A DNA stretch of 41,802 nucleotides from JAZNOL01 sp045580815 (GTDB lineage: Bacteria > Bacillota > Clostridia > RUG12999). Below are positions 32,950 through 41,701 of this stretch, piece after piece; positions within the stretch are counted from its first letter, which is position 1; each line of letters begins with the position of its first letter. The notes below the pieces were generated by a model, which was not told the origin of the DNA, did not search any database, and saw only the letters and a program-made list of their open reading frames with translations. The stretch lies in NCBI GenBank assembly GCA_045580815.1, contig JAZNOL010000087.1, forward strand, positions 1 through 41,802, in the 5' to 3' direction. Position numbers and translations under genes: made by a program.

Positions 32950-34128
32950 ATGTTATCAATGGAATGTACTTGTCTGCAAAAGCACCACGAAGCACCTGTT
33001 GAATGTATTGAAGTAAGTGAAAATGCCGTAGAAAAAGTTGCGGATATTTTATCAAAATACAACCGTATCTTTATGGTAGCCGACAAAAACACATACGAAG
33101 TTGCCGGAAAAAGAGTTGAAGAAATTCTCAAAGGCGCAAACAAATTTTCTCATACATGCATCATCGATTCGCCCGAACTTCCTACAAATTCAAATGTAGG
33201 CAAAGTATTGATTGAAGCAGGAATTGATGATGAGGTTTATGACATCAATTCATTTTCAACCAATCCGGACTATATCCTTGCAGTAGGTTCAGGCTCGATA
33301 AACGATATCTGCCGCATGGTAAGTTACAGAATAGGTATTCCCTACGGCATTGTGGGAACAGCACCTTCAATGGACGGTTATGCATCGGTTGTTGCTCCGC
33401 TGATTATCGGCAACAAAAAAATAGTTTACACCTGCTCAATTGCAAGACACATTATAATTGACCTTAACATCTGCTCGAAGGCACCCTATGAGCTTTTGCT
33501 TGCAGGTGTTGGCGATATGATAGGCAAATATGTCGCTATTCTCGACTGGGAACTTTCAAAAAAAATGACCGGCGAATACTACTGCGAAAAGGTTGCAAAT
33601 ATGGTTCTTGATGCAACAGCGCAGTGTGTTGCATCTTCCACACTTCTTAAAGAAAGAAAAATTGACACAATCAAAAATACTGTTGACGGACTCATTTTGT
33701 CAGGTCTCGGAATAGCATATACAGGGTCTTCACGCCCTGCTTCGGGTACAGAGCATATGATTGGACAGACATGGGAAATTATGGACCTTGAAAAAGGAAA
33801 AGTTCCAAACCTTCATGGCATTGAAGTTGGAGAAGCAACATTTGCGGCAATAGTAATGTATAAAAAGATTTACGAAGAAACAGGTGAGCAGTGGCTCAAA
33901 GACATTATCGAAAAATATCTGCCTGCATTTGAAAAAATACTGGAACTTCAGAAAAAAATCAAAATTCCCTTCACAGTAACAAATAAAGAAAGTTTTGTTA
34001 AAGGCGTACTTCGCGGAAGAACATTCAGAATAAGATACACACTTTTGCAGTATTTATATGATTTGGGAAAACTTGAAGAATATGCAGAATATGCATTTGA
34101 TGAAACAATGAAATATAACTTCAATTAA
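32950..34128 (+). CDS. sn-glycerol-1-phosphate dehydrogenase (AraM/EgsA type)
   Basis: 392 residues, iron-alcohol-dehydrogenase superfamily. 'VGSGSINDICRMVSY' (nucleotide-binding Gly-rich turn, about residues 115-130), 'TAPSMDGYASVVAPL', 'GVGDMIGKYVAI' (metal Asp), 'SGTEHMIGQTWE' (metal His) and 'LHGIEVGEATFA' (second His) match AraM/G1P dehydrogenase. It reduces dihydroxyacetone phosphate to sn-glycerol-1-phosphate, the archaeal stereoisomer. Bacterial AraM is known in arabinose operons and in making heptaprenylglyceryl phosphate. Here an AraC regulator and sugar enzymes flank it, so a sugar-linked role is likely. AAAGGAGGG lies before the ATG. Confidence 0.9.
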   Translation: MLSMECTCLQKHHEAPVECIEVSENAVEKVADILSKYNRIFMVADKNTYEVAGKRVEEILKGANKFSHTCIIDSPELPTNSNVGKVLIEAGIDDEVYDINSFSTNPDYILAVGSGSINDICRMVSYRIGIPYGIVGTAPSMDGYASVVAPLIIGNKKIVYTCSIARHIIIDLNICSKAPYELLLAGVGDMIGKYVAILDWELSKKMTGEYYCEKVANMVLDATAQCVASSTLLKERKIDTIKNTVDGLILSGLGIAYTGSSRPASGTEHMIGQTWEIMDLEKGKVPNLHGIEVGEATFAAIVMYKKIYEETGEQWLKDIIEKYLPAFEKILELQKKIKIPFTVTNKESFVKGVLRGRTFRIRYTLLQYLYDLGKLEEYAEYAFDETMKYNFN

Positions 34129-34140
34129 CAAAAAAGGATG

Positions 34141-34188
34141 CGGAGACTATCCCAAATTGACTTTACACAAAATTTGGGATAGTCTCCG
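34141..34188. terminator. long hairpin between convergent genes
   Basis: CGGAGACTATCCCAAAT (34141-34157) pairs perfectly over 17 bp with 34172-34188; the loop has 14 bases. On the minus strand a T-run follows after four bases, so it can terminate the DUF4838 gene; the A-run before it is the plus-strand counterpart. It resembles the terminator at 41509-41554. Confidence 0.75.
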
Positions 34189-34207
34189 TAAATATACAGC
34201 GCACGCT

Positions 34208-35956
34208 TTATTTCACAACATAATACAGGTTATATCTGTCCTCGCGGTTTTTGGCGTATCTTTCACGTTTCATATATTCAAAAGAATCATACAAATTGGT
34301 ACGTTCCATAATCTCTGTAAGCTTGAAGCTTTTTATCTTTTCGGCTAAAATATCTACTGCCGCGCATCTTTGCTCATCATTTTCCATGCGTACGGTTTTC
34401 AGATATTCTACCGACAAATGCTCACGCTGAATTCTTGCTTTTATTTCATCGTTTTCTGCGGCATCTTCTGCCATTTTAAACAGAAAGTCGCATTTTTCAA
34501 CCAGTTCGTCCGTAAAATACGGACTGTCAGGCGCGTCGTAAATATTCAAAGCATATTCTTTTACCGACTCGGAAACAAGTTTTATATATTCCTTGATATA
34601 TGGTGCACCATTTCCGTAAACGCCGCATAAAAATTTGTCTGTCAGACTATCCACATCACTTTCGGTATTCCACAATATTTTACCGATAAGGTATGATTTC
34701 AACTCATCCATTGCGGCTCCGTCGCCGTAAGAAAAGTTGCCTTGCTGCAAAACACCGCGTATACCGTGTTTTTTGTAAAACTTTATATTTTCTGCCATTT
34801 GATAATAATTAGGAAATGGTTGGAGATAGTTTGCAAAATTCACAGCATAGTCCCAAATATACACCCTGTCGCATATTGAAGTCCATTCCTTTATGTTTTT
34901 AATAAATTCAGCAGCATTGGACTTTGGATTCTTTGCCGCCAATATTTCAAAAGGCTTAGACCACTCACATTCAATGTTGCAAAGTCTGACTATAATATTC
35001 TTTTTCGGGCGGACGTGTTTTGGTGCTTTTCTTGTATACTGATATGCAAAAGTATGTATTAACACATCGGGATACTTTTTTTCTACAACTTCCGCAATCT
35101 TATTAACAAACGTTATCATACTGCCGGCAGGAGAGCCCTCTTGCTCATCAATTTTACGGCAATTTTCGCATCTGCAATAATCCCGGTTGTCGTTTTGAGC
35201 AACTGAAAAGACCTTTGCATGGGGATTGCTTTCTATTGTTTTTAAAAGGTTTGCAGTCATTTCTTTAACTACATCCGGATTTGACAAGCACGGTTGAGAA
35301 GGACTTCGCTTACCGTCAATTTCGGCATAATATTCGGGATGCTCCTTAAAATACACCTTGCTTGGAAGCAGACTTTCAAAGCTGTGATGAGCACTGAAAA
35401 ATTTCATATTAGAGCCTTTTTCCCGTGAAATATCGGCCACCGAAGTATTAAGTCTTATTTTAGAAGCAAATTCTCCGTCAAATGCTCCTCTGAAGTATGC
35501 ATCCCTGTATTCAAAGTCAGGATTTTGCATAATATCAATTTCTTCAACACAAAGCTCTTTGACATAATCAATTTTTTCAACATCTTTGGTAAACGCATTG
35601 AAACCTAAAAATCTTTCTAAAAATTCGTACACTCCGTAAAGAGTTCCTCTTGATGTTTTGCCGCATATAACAATGTTGTTATCATTCGTTGTTCTGATAA
35701 TAAAACCCTCGTCGTCAAGCTGATTAATTTCGTTTTCATTTATATATTCTTTCGCATTTCGTGCTTCATAACCGACAATGATTTCATCGCTTATCTTCGG
35801 GCAAATATCGGAAAAATAGGGTATCAAAGTATTTGTGCTCTCATAAATATACTTCTGAAGCTGAGAAGCTGCATATCTTTCACATTCATCAGCAAAATAC
35901 GAACCTACGATGTGATACGGACTGCATCCGTTTTTGACAATCTGTAATTTTTTCAT
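34208..35956 (-). CDS. DUF4838-domain protein, glycosidase-like
   Basis: 582 residues, no signal peptide. An N-terminal domain (about 1-125) resembles the GH67/GH20-type beta-alpha domain: 'YAASQLQKYIYESTN', 'EIIVGYEARN', 'IVICGKTSRGTLYGVYEFLERFLG' elements. The DUF4838 core follows (about 170-450), with 'FFSAHHSFESLLP', 'QPCLSNPDVV', 'FSVAQNDNRDYCRCENCRKID', 'HTFAYQYTRKAP' and 'VYIWDYAVNF'. Relatives occur in polysaccharide utilisation loci and are thought to be glycoside hydrolases, possibly acting on uronates or hexosamines; activity is not established. Being intracellular, it would act on imported oligosaccharides. It is convergent with the dehydrogenase gene. Confidence 0.8.
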   Translation of the reverse strand: MKKLQIVKNGCSPYHIVGSYFADECERYAASQLQKYIYESTNTLIPYFSDICPKISDEIIVGYEARNAKEYINENEINQLDDEGFIIRTTNDNNIVICGKTSRGTLYGVYEFLERFLGFNAFTKDVEKIDYVKELCVEEIDIMQNPDFEYRDAYFRGAFDGEFASKIRLNTSVADISREKGSNMKFFSAHHSFESLLPSKVYFKEHPEYYAEIDGKRSPSQPCLSNPDVVKEMTANLLKTIESNPHAKVFSVAQNDNRDYCRCENCRKIDEQEGSPAGSMITFVNKIAEVVEKKYPDVLIHTFAYQYTRKAPKHVRPKKNIIVRLCNIECEWSKPFEILAAKNPKSNAAEFIKNIKEWTSICDRVYIWDYAVNFANYLQPFPNYYQMAENIKFYKKHGIRGVLQQGNFSYGDGAAMDELKSYLIGKILWNTESDVDSLTDKFLCGVYGNGAPYIKEYIKLVSESVKEYALNIYDAPDSPYFTDELVEKCDFLFKMAEDAAENDEIKARIQREHLSVEYLKTVRMENDEQRCAAVDILAEKIKSFKLTEIMERTNLYDSFEYMKRERYAKNREDRYNLYYVVK

Positions 35957-36040
35957 AGTTATTCACTCCGTTCATTATAAGTGGCTTTGCGTATTGACCC
36001 GTCATGCACATACCTTGCTTTTATCATTATATCGCAACAA

Positions 36041-36102
36041 AACTCTCTTGTCAACCGCTAAACAGTGGACAACGCAAAAACAACTCTACAAACAGGAGAG
36101 TT
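36041..36102. repeat. AACTCT inverted/direct repeats in the DUF4838-ABC intergenic region
   Basis: AACTCTCTTGT (36041-36051) and ACAGGAGAGTT (36092-36102) are inverted with one mismatch; a further AACTCT lies at 36082-36087. They sit about 36 bases before the -35 box of the exporter promoter in a 285-base gap that otherwise shows only that promoter. A regulator site is possible. Confidence 0.35.
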
Positions 36103-36137
36103 AAATTTGTGTCAGGAGGGGGTCTTTTGTAAATTTG

Positions 36138-36166
36138 TTGACAAAAAATACTGTCTGTGGTAGAAT
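36138..36166 (+). promoter_or_regulatory. promoter of the ABC exporter operon
   Basis: TTGACA (36138-36143), 17-base spacer, TAGAAT (36161-36166). Confidence 0.85.
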
Positions 36167-36241
36167 TAATACATACGGAATTTTATTGCATTTAAAAGTC
36201 TTCAATGAAACTATACTGAAATAAAAGGACGGTGAACGCAA

Positions 36242-37966
36242 TTGAAAACTGTTTTAAAATATTTAAAACCCTTTTATCTGTCCATGCTGCTCGGGTTTAT
36301 AATCAAAGTCACCGGCACAGTTGCAGAACTGGCGTTGCCTTACATATTAACACATATTCTGCAAAATGTTATTTATTTAAAAAACGTGCCGAAAATTCTT
36401 TTCTGGAGCGGACTTATGGTTGTGTTTGCGGCAGTTGCCGGCGTGTTCAACATTATTGCAAACCGCATGGCGGCAAAAGTTTCAAGAGATTTTTCTCTTG
36501 ATTTACGCCGTGACCTTTTTGCAAAAACCTTGCGGCTTTCCGCCGCACAAACCGACAGGTTTACCGTGGCATCCCTTGAATCAAGAATTACCACCGACAC
36601 ATACAATATCCACCATTTTGTAGGTATGATGCAACGCATGGGCGTGCGTGCACCGATTATGCTTTTGGGAAGCACGGTAATGGCACTGTTTATGGATTTT
36701 TACCTTGCTCTTGTTATGGTTGCACTGACACCGTTTATTTTTACCATTGTATTTTTAATTTCAAAAAAAGGTATACCGCTTTATAAAAAAGTGCAGAAAT
36801 CAGTTGACCGCATGATACGCGTTGTCCGTGAGGATGCAATGGGCATACGTGTTATAAAAGCCCTTTCAAAAAGCGAATTTGAACACAAAAAATATGACGA
36901 AGCAAATAGCGCTCTTTCAAAGGACGAACAGCACGCCGGCATTGTGATGGGCTCTGTTCATCCGATTATGGATTTTCTTATGAACGGCGGAATTGCCGCT
37001 GTTGTGGCGGTAAGTGCTTTTCGGATTTCAAACGGAAAATCCTCACCTGAGACGGTTATTGCGTTTATGCAGTATTTTACACATATTTCAATGGCGATGA
37101 TGGCACTTACCAGAATGTTTTCAATGTGCAGTAAAAGCATAGCCTCTGCCCACCGTATTGAAGAAGTTCTTGAGCAGACAGACGAGCTTGAAAAGCTGCC
37201 TCAAAGTGATTCCCCCGAAATAAAAAACGATGCATTTATTGAATTTGACAACGTGACCTTTTCTTATGCAGGCAAAAAAGCCGATATTGAAAACATCAGT
37301 TTTTCGCTTAAAAAAGGTCATCGGCTTGGTATAATCGGTGCTACGGGAAGCGGAAAATCCACACTTATCAAGTTGCTTTTGCGGTTTTATGACGTGGGTA
37401 GCGGAAGCATCCGCATAAATGGGCGTGACATCCGCACAATTGACCGCAAAAGCCTGTATGCCATGTTCGGCACAGCTATGCAGAGCGATTTTCTTTACGC
37501 CGATACTATTGCCGAAAATATACGGTTTGGCAGAGAAATTTCTGATGATGACATAAAAAAAGCCGCCCGGATTGCACAGGCTGACGGGTTTATCTGCAAT
37601 TTTACCGAAAAGTATGAGCATCTTCTTGCCCAGAAAGCCGCCAATATTTCAGGCGGACAAAAACAACGGCTGCTGATTGCCCGTGCTGTTGCCGCAAAGC
37701 CCGAAATTCTCGTGCTTGACGACAGTTCATCGGCACTTGATTACAAAACCGAAGCATCATTGAGAAAAGCTCTTTTTGAAAACATGAAAGACACCACGGT
37801 TATCACAGTTGCTCAAAGAGTTAGTGCTGTGAAATCCTGCGACATTATACTTATGATAGACAAAGGCAAAATCATCGGAAGCGGCACTCACGAGATGCTT
37901 ATGGAAACCTGCGGAAAATACCGTGAGATTGCCGAATCACAGATGGGAGGTATGCTCCTTGACTAA
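36242..37966 (+). CDS. heterodimeric ABC exporter, subunit with degenerate Walker B
   Basis: 574 residues: six membrane helices (about 1-310) and one ATPase domain. Walker A 'GATGSGKST' lies near residue 367 and the signature 'ISGGQKQ' is canonical. Walker B is 'ILVLDDSSSALD', with Asp494 where the catalytic Glu should be. This substitution is typical of the degenerate half of TM287/288- or BmrCD-type exporters. The start is a TTG at 36242, 9 bases after GGACGG; the competing GTG at 36232 is in another frame. It overlaps the next gene by 8 bases. The substrate is unknown: drug, peptide or lipid. Start choice is the least certain part. Confidence 0.9.
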   Translation: MKTVLKYLKPFYLSMLLGFIIKVTGTVAELALPYILTHILQNVIYLKNVPKILFWSGLMVVFAAVAGVFNIIANRMAAKVSRDFSLDLRRDLFAKTLRLSAAQTDRFTVASLESRITTDTYNIHHFVGMMQRMGVRAPIMLLGSTVMALFMDFYLALVMVALTPFIFTIVFLISKKGIPLYKKVQKSVDRMIRVVREDAMGIRVIKALSKSEFEHKKYDEANSALSKDEQHAGIVMGSVHPIMDFLMNGGIAAVVAVSAFRISNGKSSPETVIAFMQYFTHISMAMMALTRMFSMCSKSIASAHRIEEVLEQTDELEKLPQSDSPEIKNDAFIEFDNVTFSYAGKKADIENISFSLKKGHRLGIIGATGSGKSTLIKLLLRFYDVGSGSIRINGRDIRTIDRKSLYAMFGTAMQSDFLYADTIAENIRFGREISDDDIKKAARIAQADGFICNFTEKYEHLLAQKAANISGGQKQRLLIARAVAAKPEILVLDDSSSALDYKTEASLRKALFENMKDTTVITVAQRVSAVKSCDIILMIDKGKIIGSGTHEMLMETCGKYREIAESQMGGMLLD

Positions 37967-39755
37967 TCGAAAAAAGCAGGAAACCCCACAAAAACACAGC
38001 CGCAAAGGCGTATTTTTACGGCTGATGGGATATATCGGGAAATACTGGTATATGTTTGTGCCGGCGGTAATAATGACGTTTTTTTCAAACCAGCTTGCAC
38101 TGCTGGGACCGAAATATTCCGGCAACGCAATTGATGCCCTTACGGGCAAAGTGGATTTTGCCGCAATAAAAGAAAACGTACTGAAAATGCTGATTTGTTA
38201 TGTTCTTGCGGCTGTTACGTCTTATCTGCTATCTGTTATCATGATAAAAATCAGCCAGAAAATTGTCTATACCATGCGCCGTCAGCTGTTTGAAAAGCTG
38301 ACAACACTTCCGGTAGGATTTTTTGACACAACCGCAACAGGTGACATAATCAGCCGTATTTCTTATGATATTGACACGGTCAACTCGTCACTTTCACACG
38401 ATTTTGTGCAGGTTATGACAAGTCTTTATACTGTTATCGGCTCGCTTATATTTATGTGGAATATTTCAAAACCCATGATAGCCATTTTTCTTATAACCGT
38501 GCCGGCTTCAATTTTGTTTACACGGTACCGTTCCAAAAAAATACGACCCATGTTTTCACTGCGGTCACGCAAGCTGGGCGAGCTTAACGGATATGCAGAA
38601 GAAATGCTTTCCGGGTGTCGCACAATTCAGGCTTACAGCCGTGAAGAAGAAATGGACAGACGGTTTGGCGAGCGAAACACCGATGCAATGGATGCATATT
38701 ACAAGGCAGAATACTACGCATCAACAATGGGCCCGTCGGTGAATTTTATAAACAACTTGTCAATTTCACTTGTTATGATACTGGGTGGAATACTTTATAT
38801 GTACAGCGAAAGCGGAATTGTGCAACAGGGAACGCTGTTTTTCATAACTCTGGGCGGTGTGGCACAGTTTGTGCAGTATTCCCGGAAATTTGCCGGTCCC
38901 ATAAACGAGTTTGCAAATATTCTGCACGAGCTTCAGTCAGCGTTTTCGGCGGCGGAACGTGTTTTCAGAGTGCTTGACGAAACGCCCGAGCCGGCAGATG
39001 CCCCCAATGCGGTTTCTCTTGAAAAAGTTGACGGAAATGTGGAATTTAAAAACGTTATTTTCGGTTATACCGATGATAAAACAATTCTGCACGATGTGTC
39101 TTTTGAGGCGAAACCGGGCAAAACCGTGGCACTTGTGGGTCCTACCGGTGCGGGAAAAACAACGATTATCAACCTGCTGATGCGGTTTTATGATGTTACA
39201 TCGGGCGAAATTATGCTTGATGGAAAAAATATTTCGGAAATAAAACGTGCCGACCTGCGAAAGGCGTATACAATGGTTTTGCAGGATACCTGGCTGTTTC
39301 ACGGCTCTGTTTTTGAAAACATTGCCTACGGCAGAGAGGGTGCGACATTTGAGGAAGTAAAAAAAGCGGCACAAGCTGCACGTATTGACGATTATATCGA
39401 GCACCTGCCCGATGGGTACGACACGGTGCTTTCTGACGGCGGTGTGAACATTTCAAAAGGTCAGCGACAGCTTATTACCATTGCACGTGCCATGCTTTCG
39501 GATGCACCAATGCTGATTTTAGACGAAGCCACGTCAAACGTGGATTCACGCACAGAAATTAAAATTCAGCAGGCAATGGCAGAACTTATGAAAGGCAGAA
39601 CCTCTTTTGTTATTGCCCACAGGCTGTCAACAATAAAAAATTCCGACCTTATTCTGGTTGTGCGTGACGGAAAAATTGATGAACAGGGAACACACAGCGA
39701 GCTTATGAAAAAAGGCGGATTTTACGCATCGCTGTATAATTCGCAGTTTGATTAA
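37959..39755 (+). CDS. heterodimeric ABC exporter, catalytic partner subunit
   Basis: 598 residues: six membrane helices, then an ATPase domain. Walker A 'GPTGAGKTT' lies near residue 394 and Walker B with intact Glu is 'LILDEATSNVD'. The signature reads 'ISKGQRQ' (about 498-504), with Lys in place of the first Gly. Together with the Asp in the partner's Walker B this puts one degenerate and one canonical ATP site in the dimer. The start is a TTG at 37959, 8 bases after GGGAGG inside the end of the previous gene; this implies coupled translation. An N-terminal Lys/Arg-rich tail of about 20 residues precedes the first helix. Confidence 0.92.
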   Translation: MTNRKKQETPQKHSRKGVFLRLMGYIGKYWYMFVPAVIMTFFSNQLALLGPKYSGNAIDALTGKVDFAAIKENVLKMLICYVLAAVTSYLLSVIMIKISQKIVYTMRRQLFEKLTTLPVGFFDTTATGDIISRISYDIDTVNSSLSHDFVQVMTSLYTVIGSLIFMWNISKPMIAIFLITVPASILFTRYRSKKIRPMFSLRSRKLGELNGYAEEMLSGCRTIQAYSREEEMDRRFGERNTDAMDAYYKAEYYASTMGPSVNFINNLSISLVMILGGILYMYSESGIVQQGTLFFITLGGVAQFVQYSRKFAGPINEFANILHELQSAFSAAERVFRVLDETPEPADAPNAVSLEKVDGNVEFKNVIFGYTDDKTILHDVSFEAKPGKTVALVGPTGAGKTTIINLLMRFYDVTSGEIMLDGKNISEIKRADLRKAYTMVLQDTWLFHGSVFENIAYGREGATFEEVKKAAQAARIDDYIEHLPDGYDTVLSDGGVNISKGQRQLITIARAMLSDAPMLILDEATSNVDSRTEIKIQQAMAELMKGRTSFVIAHRLSTIKNSDLILVVRDGKIDEQGTHSELMKKGGFYASLYNSQFD

Positions 39756-39764
39756 TAAAAAATA

Positions 39765-39792
39765 TTGACTTTATTTGTGATTAGTATATAAT
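39765..39792 (+). promoter_or_regulatory. promoter of the GH28-like gene
   Basis: TTGACT (39765-39770), 16-base spacer, TATAAT (39787-39792). Confidence 0.75.
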
Positions 39793-39827
39793 AAAAATGT
39801 GCAACATTTTGTTTAAAGGGTGATATT

Positions 39828-41102
39828 ATGGTTAATGCAAACAACTTCTACGGCGCAGATGACAGCGAAATACTGGCAAATGCCATAAAAAACAGAGATA
39901 AAGACGGCATTGTGATTATTCCGCCAAGAAGCAAAGAAACCGAGCCTGAAAGAGATTGGTGGCTTCTTGACAGGGCTGTGCTTCTTCCCGAAAACACCAC
40001 GGTTATATTGCAGAACTGTAAAATCAAGCTTTCTGACCGTTGCCGTGACAATTTTTTCCGCACTGCAAACTGCGGAATAGGCATAGAGTTTCCTGAAAAA
40101 ACAAGCAACATCCATATAAAAGGCGAGGGCTACTGCCTGTTTGAAGGTGCAGACCATCCCCGTGCGGTAGGTGACAGCAGTAAAATTTTAGCCAACCCTT
40201 GTCCTTATGAAATTGATGATTTGTGCCGCATGGCAGACTGGATTCCCGAAGACCGCAAAAAATCAAAACAGCTTAATTTTGAAGATACCCACATCCATTC
40301 TTACGGCACAGATGCCGGAAACCCTGACGAGTCACAGCATGGCGACTGGCGTGGAATTGGCATTCTTTTTGCAAATGCGGAAAATGTTTCCATAGAAAAT
40401 CTGTGTATTAAAGATTCTCACGGCTGGGCAATTTCTTTTGAGGCGTGTTCCTTCGGGCGGATTGAAAAAATCCGGTTTGATGCCTGTATGTCAAAAGAAA
40501 TTGACGGTATGCGTCACAACATGGAAAATCAGGACGGCATTGACCTGAGAAACGGATGTCACGATATTATAATTTCAGATATAACCGGCAGAACAGGCGA
40601 CGACGTGGTTGCCCTGACAGCCATTGCAAAAGATAAATACAGACCCGGCGGAAGCCTTAAATCAACCCATGTTATGCACAGCGACTGGACAAAACGTGAA
40701 AAGGATATATACAATATAATTATCCGCAACATTGCTGCATATTCAAATTTGTGCTACACCGTGAGGCTGTTACCTGTCAACACGCAAATCAGAAACGTTG
40801 TGATTGACGGCGTTATTGACACATCGCCCGACACGGTAAACAACACCGGCGGCATACTGCTGGGTGCACTTGATTTTAACTATGGAGAAAATCTCCGTGA
40901 CGGTATGAAAAACATCACGGTATCAAATGTTATATGCAACAGCAAAGAGGCTGTTACTGTTGAGGGATATGTGTGTGATTCGGTGATTTCAAATGTTGTA
41001 AGCCGAAATCCCAAAAACCCGGCAATAGTGATTAAACGCGAAAACGGACTTATAAACACCGAAACAAGCGGACTTGTTGTTGCAATGCCGATAGCCCATT
41101 GA
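39828..41102 (+). CDS. right-handed beta-helix protein, GH28 (polygalacturonase)-like
   Basis: 424 residues, no signal peptide. Successive parallel beta-helix coils are visible ('NTTVILQNCKIKLSD', 'NVSIENLCIKDS', 'HDIIISDITGRTGDDVVAL' elements). GH28-like acids appear in 'ENQDGIDLRNGC' (the NxD motif, about residue 240) and 'GDDVVAL' (the DD motif, about 258). The later GHG and RxK motifs are not evident, so the reaction may differ from classic polygalacturonase. Being intracellular, it would act on imported glycans or be non-hydrolytic. GGGTGAT (39818-39824) is a modest SD. It is monocistronic or loosely linked to the gene at 41159. Confidence 0.75.
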   Translation: MVNANNFYGADDSEILANAIKNRDKDGIVIIPPRSKETEPERDWWLLDRAVLLPENTTVILQNCKIKLSDRCRDNFFRTANCGIGIEFPEKTSNIHIKGEGYCLFEGADHPRAVGDSSKILANPCPYEIDDLCRMADWIPEDRKKSKQLNFEDTHIHSYGTDAGNPDESQHGDWRGIGILFANAENVSIENLCIKDSHGWAISFEACSFGRIEKIRFDACMSKEIDGMRHNMENQDGIDLRNGCHDIIISDITGRTGDDVVALTAIAKDKYRPGGSLKSTHVMHSDWTKREKDIYNIIIRNIAAYSNLCYTVRLLPVNTQIRNVVIDGVIDTSPDTVNNTGGILLGALDFNYGENLRDGMKNITVSNVICNSKEAVTVEGYVCDSVISNVVSRNPKNPAIVIKRENGLINTETSGLVVAMPIAH

Positions 41103-41127
41103 CAAGAATGTTCAAATTTGGTATAAT
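41099..41127 (+). promoter_or_regulatory. promoter overlapping the upstream stop codon
   Basis: TTGACA (41099-41104), 17-base spacer, TATAAT (41122-41127): a full consensus promoter whose -35 box contains the TGA stop (41100-41102) of the GH28-like gene. Confidence 0.9.
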
Positions 41128-41158
41128 ATAAAAAATATTTACGAAAGCTGGTGTTTTT

Positions 41159-41494
41159 ATGCCTCCGTTGTGGTGGATATGCGCAGTTGTTATAATTGTT
41201 GGAGCAATTTTTTATTATTTCTCGACAAGATCAGATGAAAAAAGTGCTTTTAAAGATATGGTACGAAATCCCGATGATGACACTGTACTTGAATACATAC
41301 GTGCGTTTCAATCATCACAAAACATTATAACTACCATTGTGTCAATGAAATGCGGATTTGGAATAAGAGGCGACCGGGACAGACAAGCACAGGGCTATGA
41401 AATAGTCCGCGAGAGTCCTAATGTTTCTGAAGAAGTGAAAACCGAACTGTATAACACCTTGGTTGGCGAAGGTGTTCCGGTAAGCGGCAGATAA
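41159..41494 (+). CDS. small membrane-anchored hypothetical protein
   Basis: 111 residues. One N-terminal membrane helix (about 4-21, 'LWWICAVVIIVGAIFYYF') is followed by a soluble part of about 90 residues with helical stretches ('DTVLEYIRAFQSSQNIITTI', 'SEEVKTELYNTLVGEG'). No family is recognised. The SD (GGTG) is weak although the promoter is full consensus. It is monocistronic, with a strong terminator behind it. The low-complexity-free sequence and correct signals support a real gene. Confidence 0.75.
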   Translation: MPPLWWICAVVIIVGAIFYYFSTRSDEKSAFKDMVRNPDDDTVLEYIRAFQSSQNIITTIVSMKCGFGIRGDRDRQAQGYEIVRESPNVSEEVKTELYNTLVGEGVPVSGR

Positions 41495-41508
41495 AAACAA
41501 ATTACTTA

Positions 41509-41554
41509 AAAAGAGGCTGTATCAAAATGATTCCATTTTGTTACAGCCTCTTTT
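41509..41554. terminator. strong intrinsic terminator
   Basis: A 21-base arm (41509-41529) pairs with 41534-41554 with a single T:T mismatch and an ATTC loop; A and T runs flank it, so it can act in both directions. It is similar in sequence to the hairpin at 34141-34188. Confidence 0.88.
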
Positions 41555-41701
41555 CCGTTATTCACCAATCAAAAAAACGGTTTGTATATCTAATCATCAA
41601 ACTTCAGTTTCCACAGCCATTTAAGCCTGTAGCATAATTTTTTTATCCGGCTCAAGAATATATATTTTATCTTTCCAGACAAGTTTTCCACCAGTTTTTG
41701 T

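Noticed and set aside
32811..33143. Long N-terminal extension of the AraC regulator
   Set aside because: It is antisense to the dehydrogenase gene and spans the divergent promoters; the ATG at 32810 has a proper SD.
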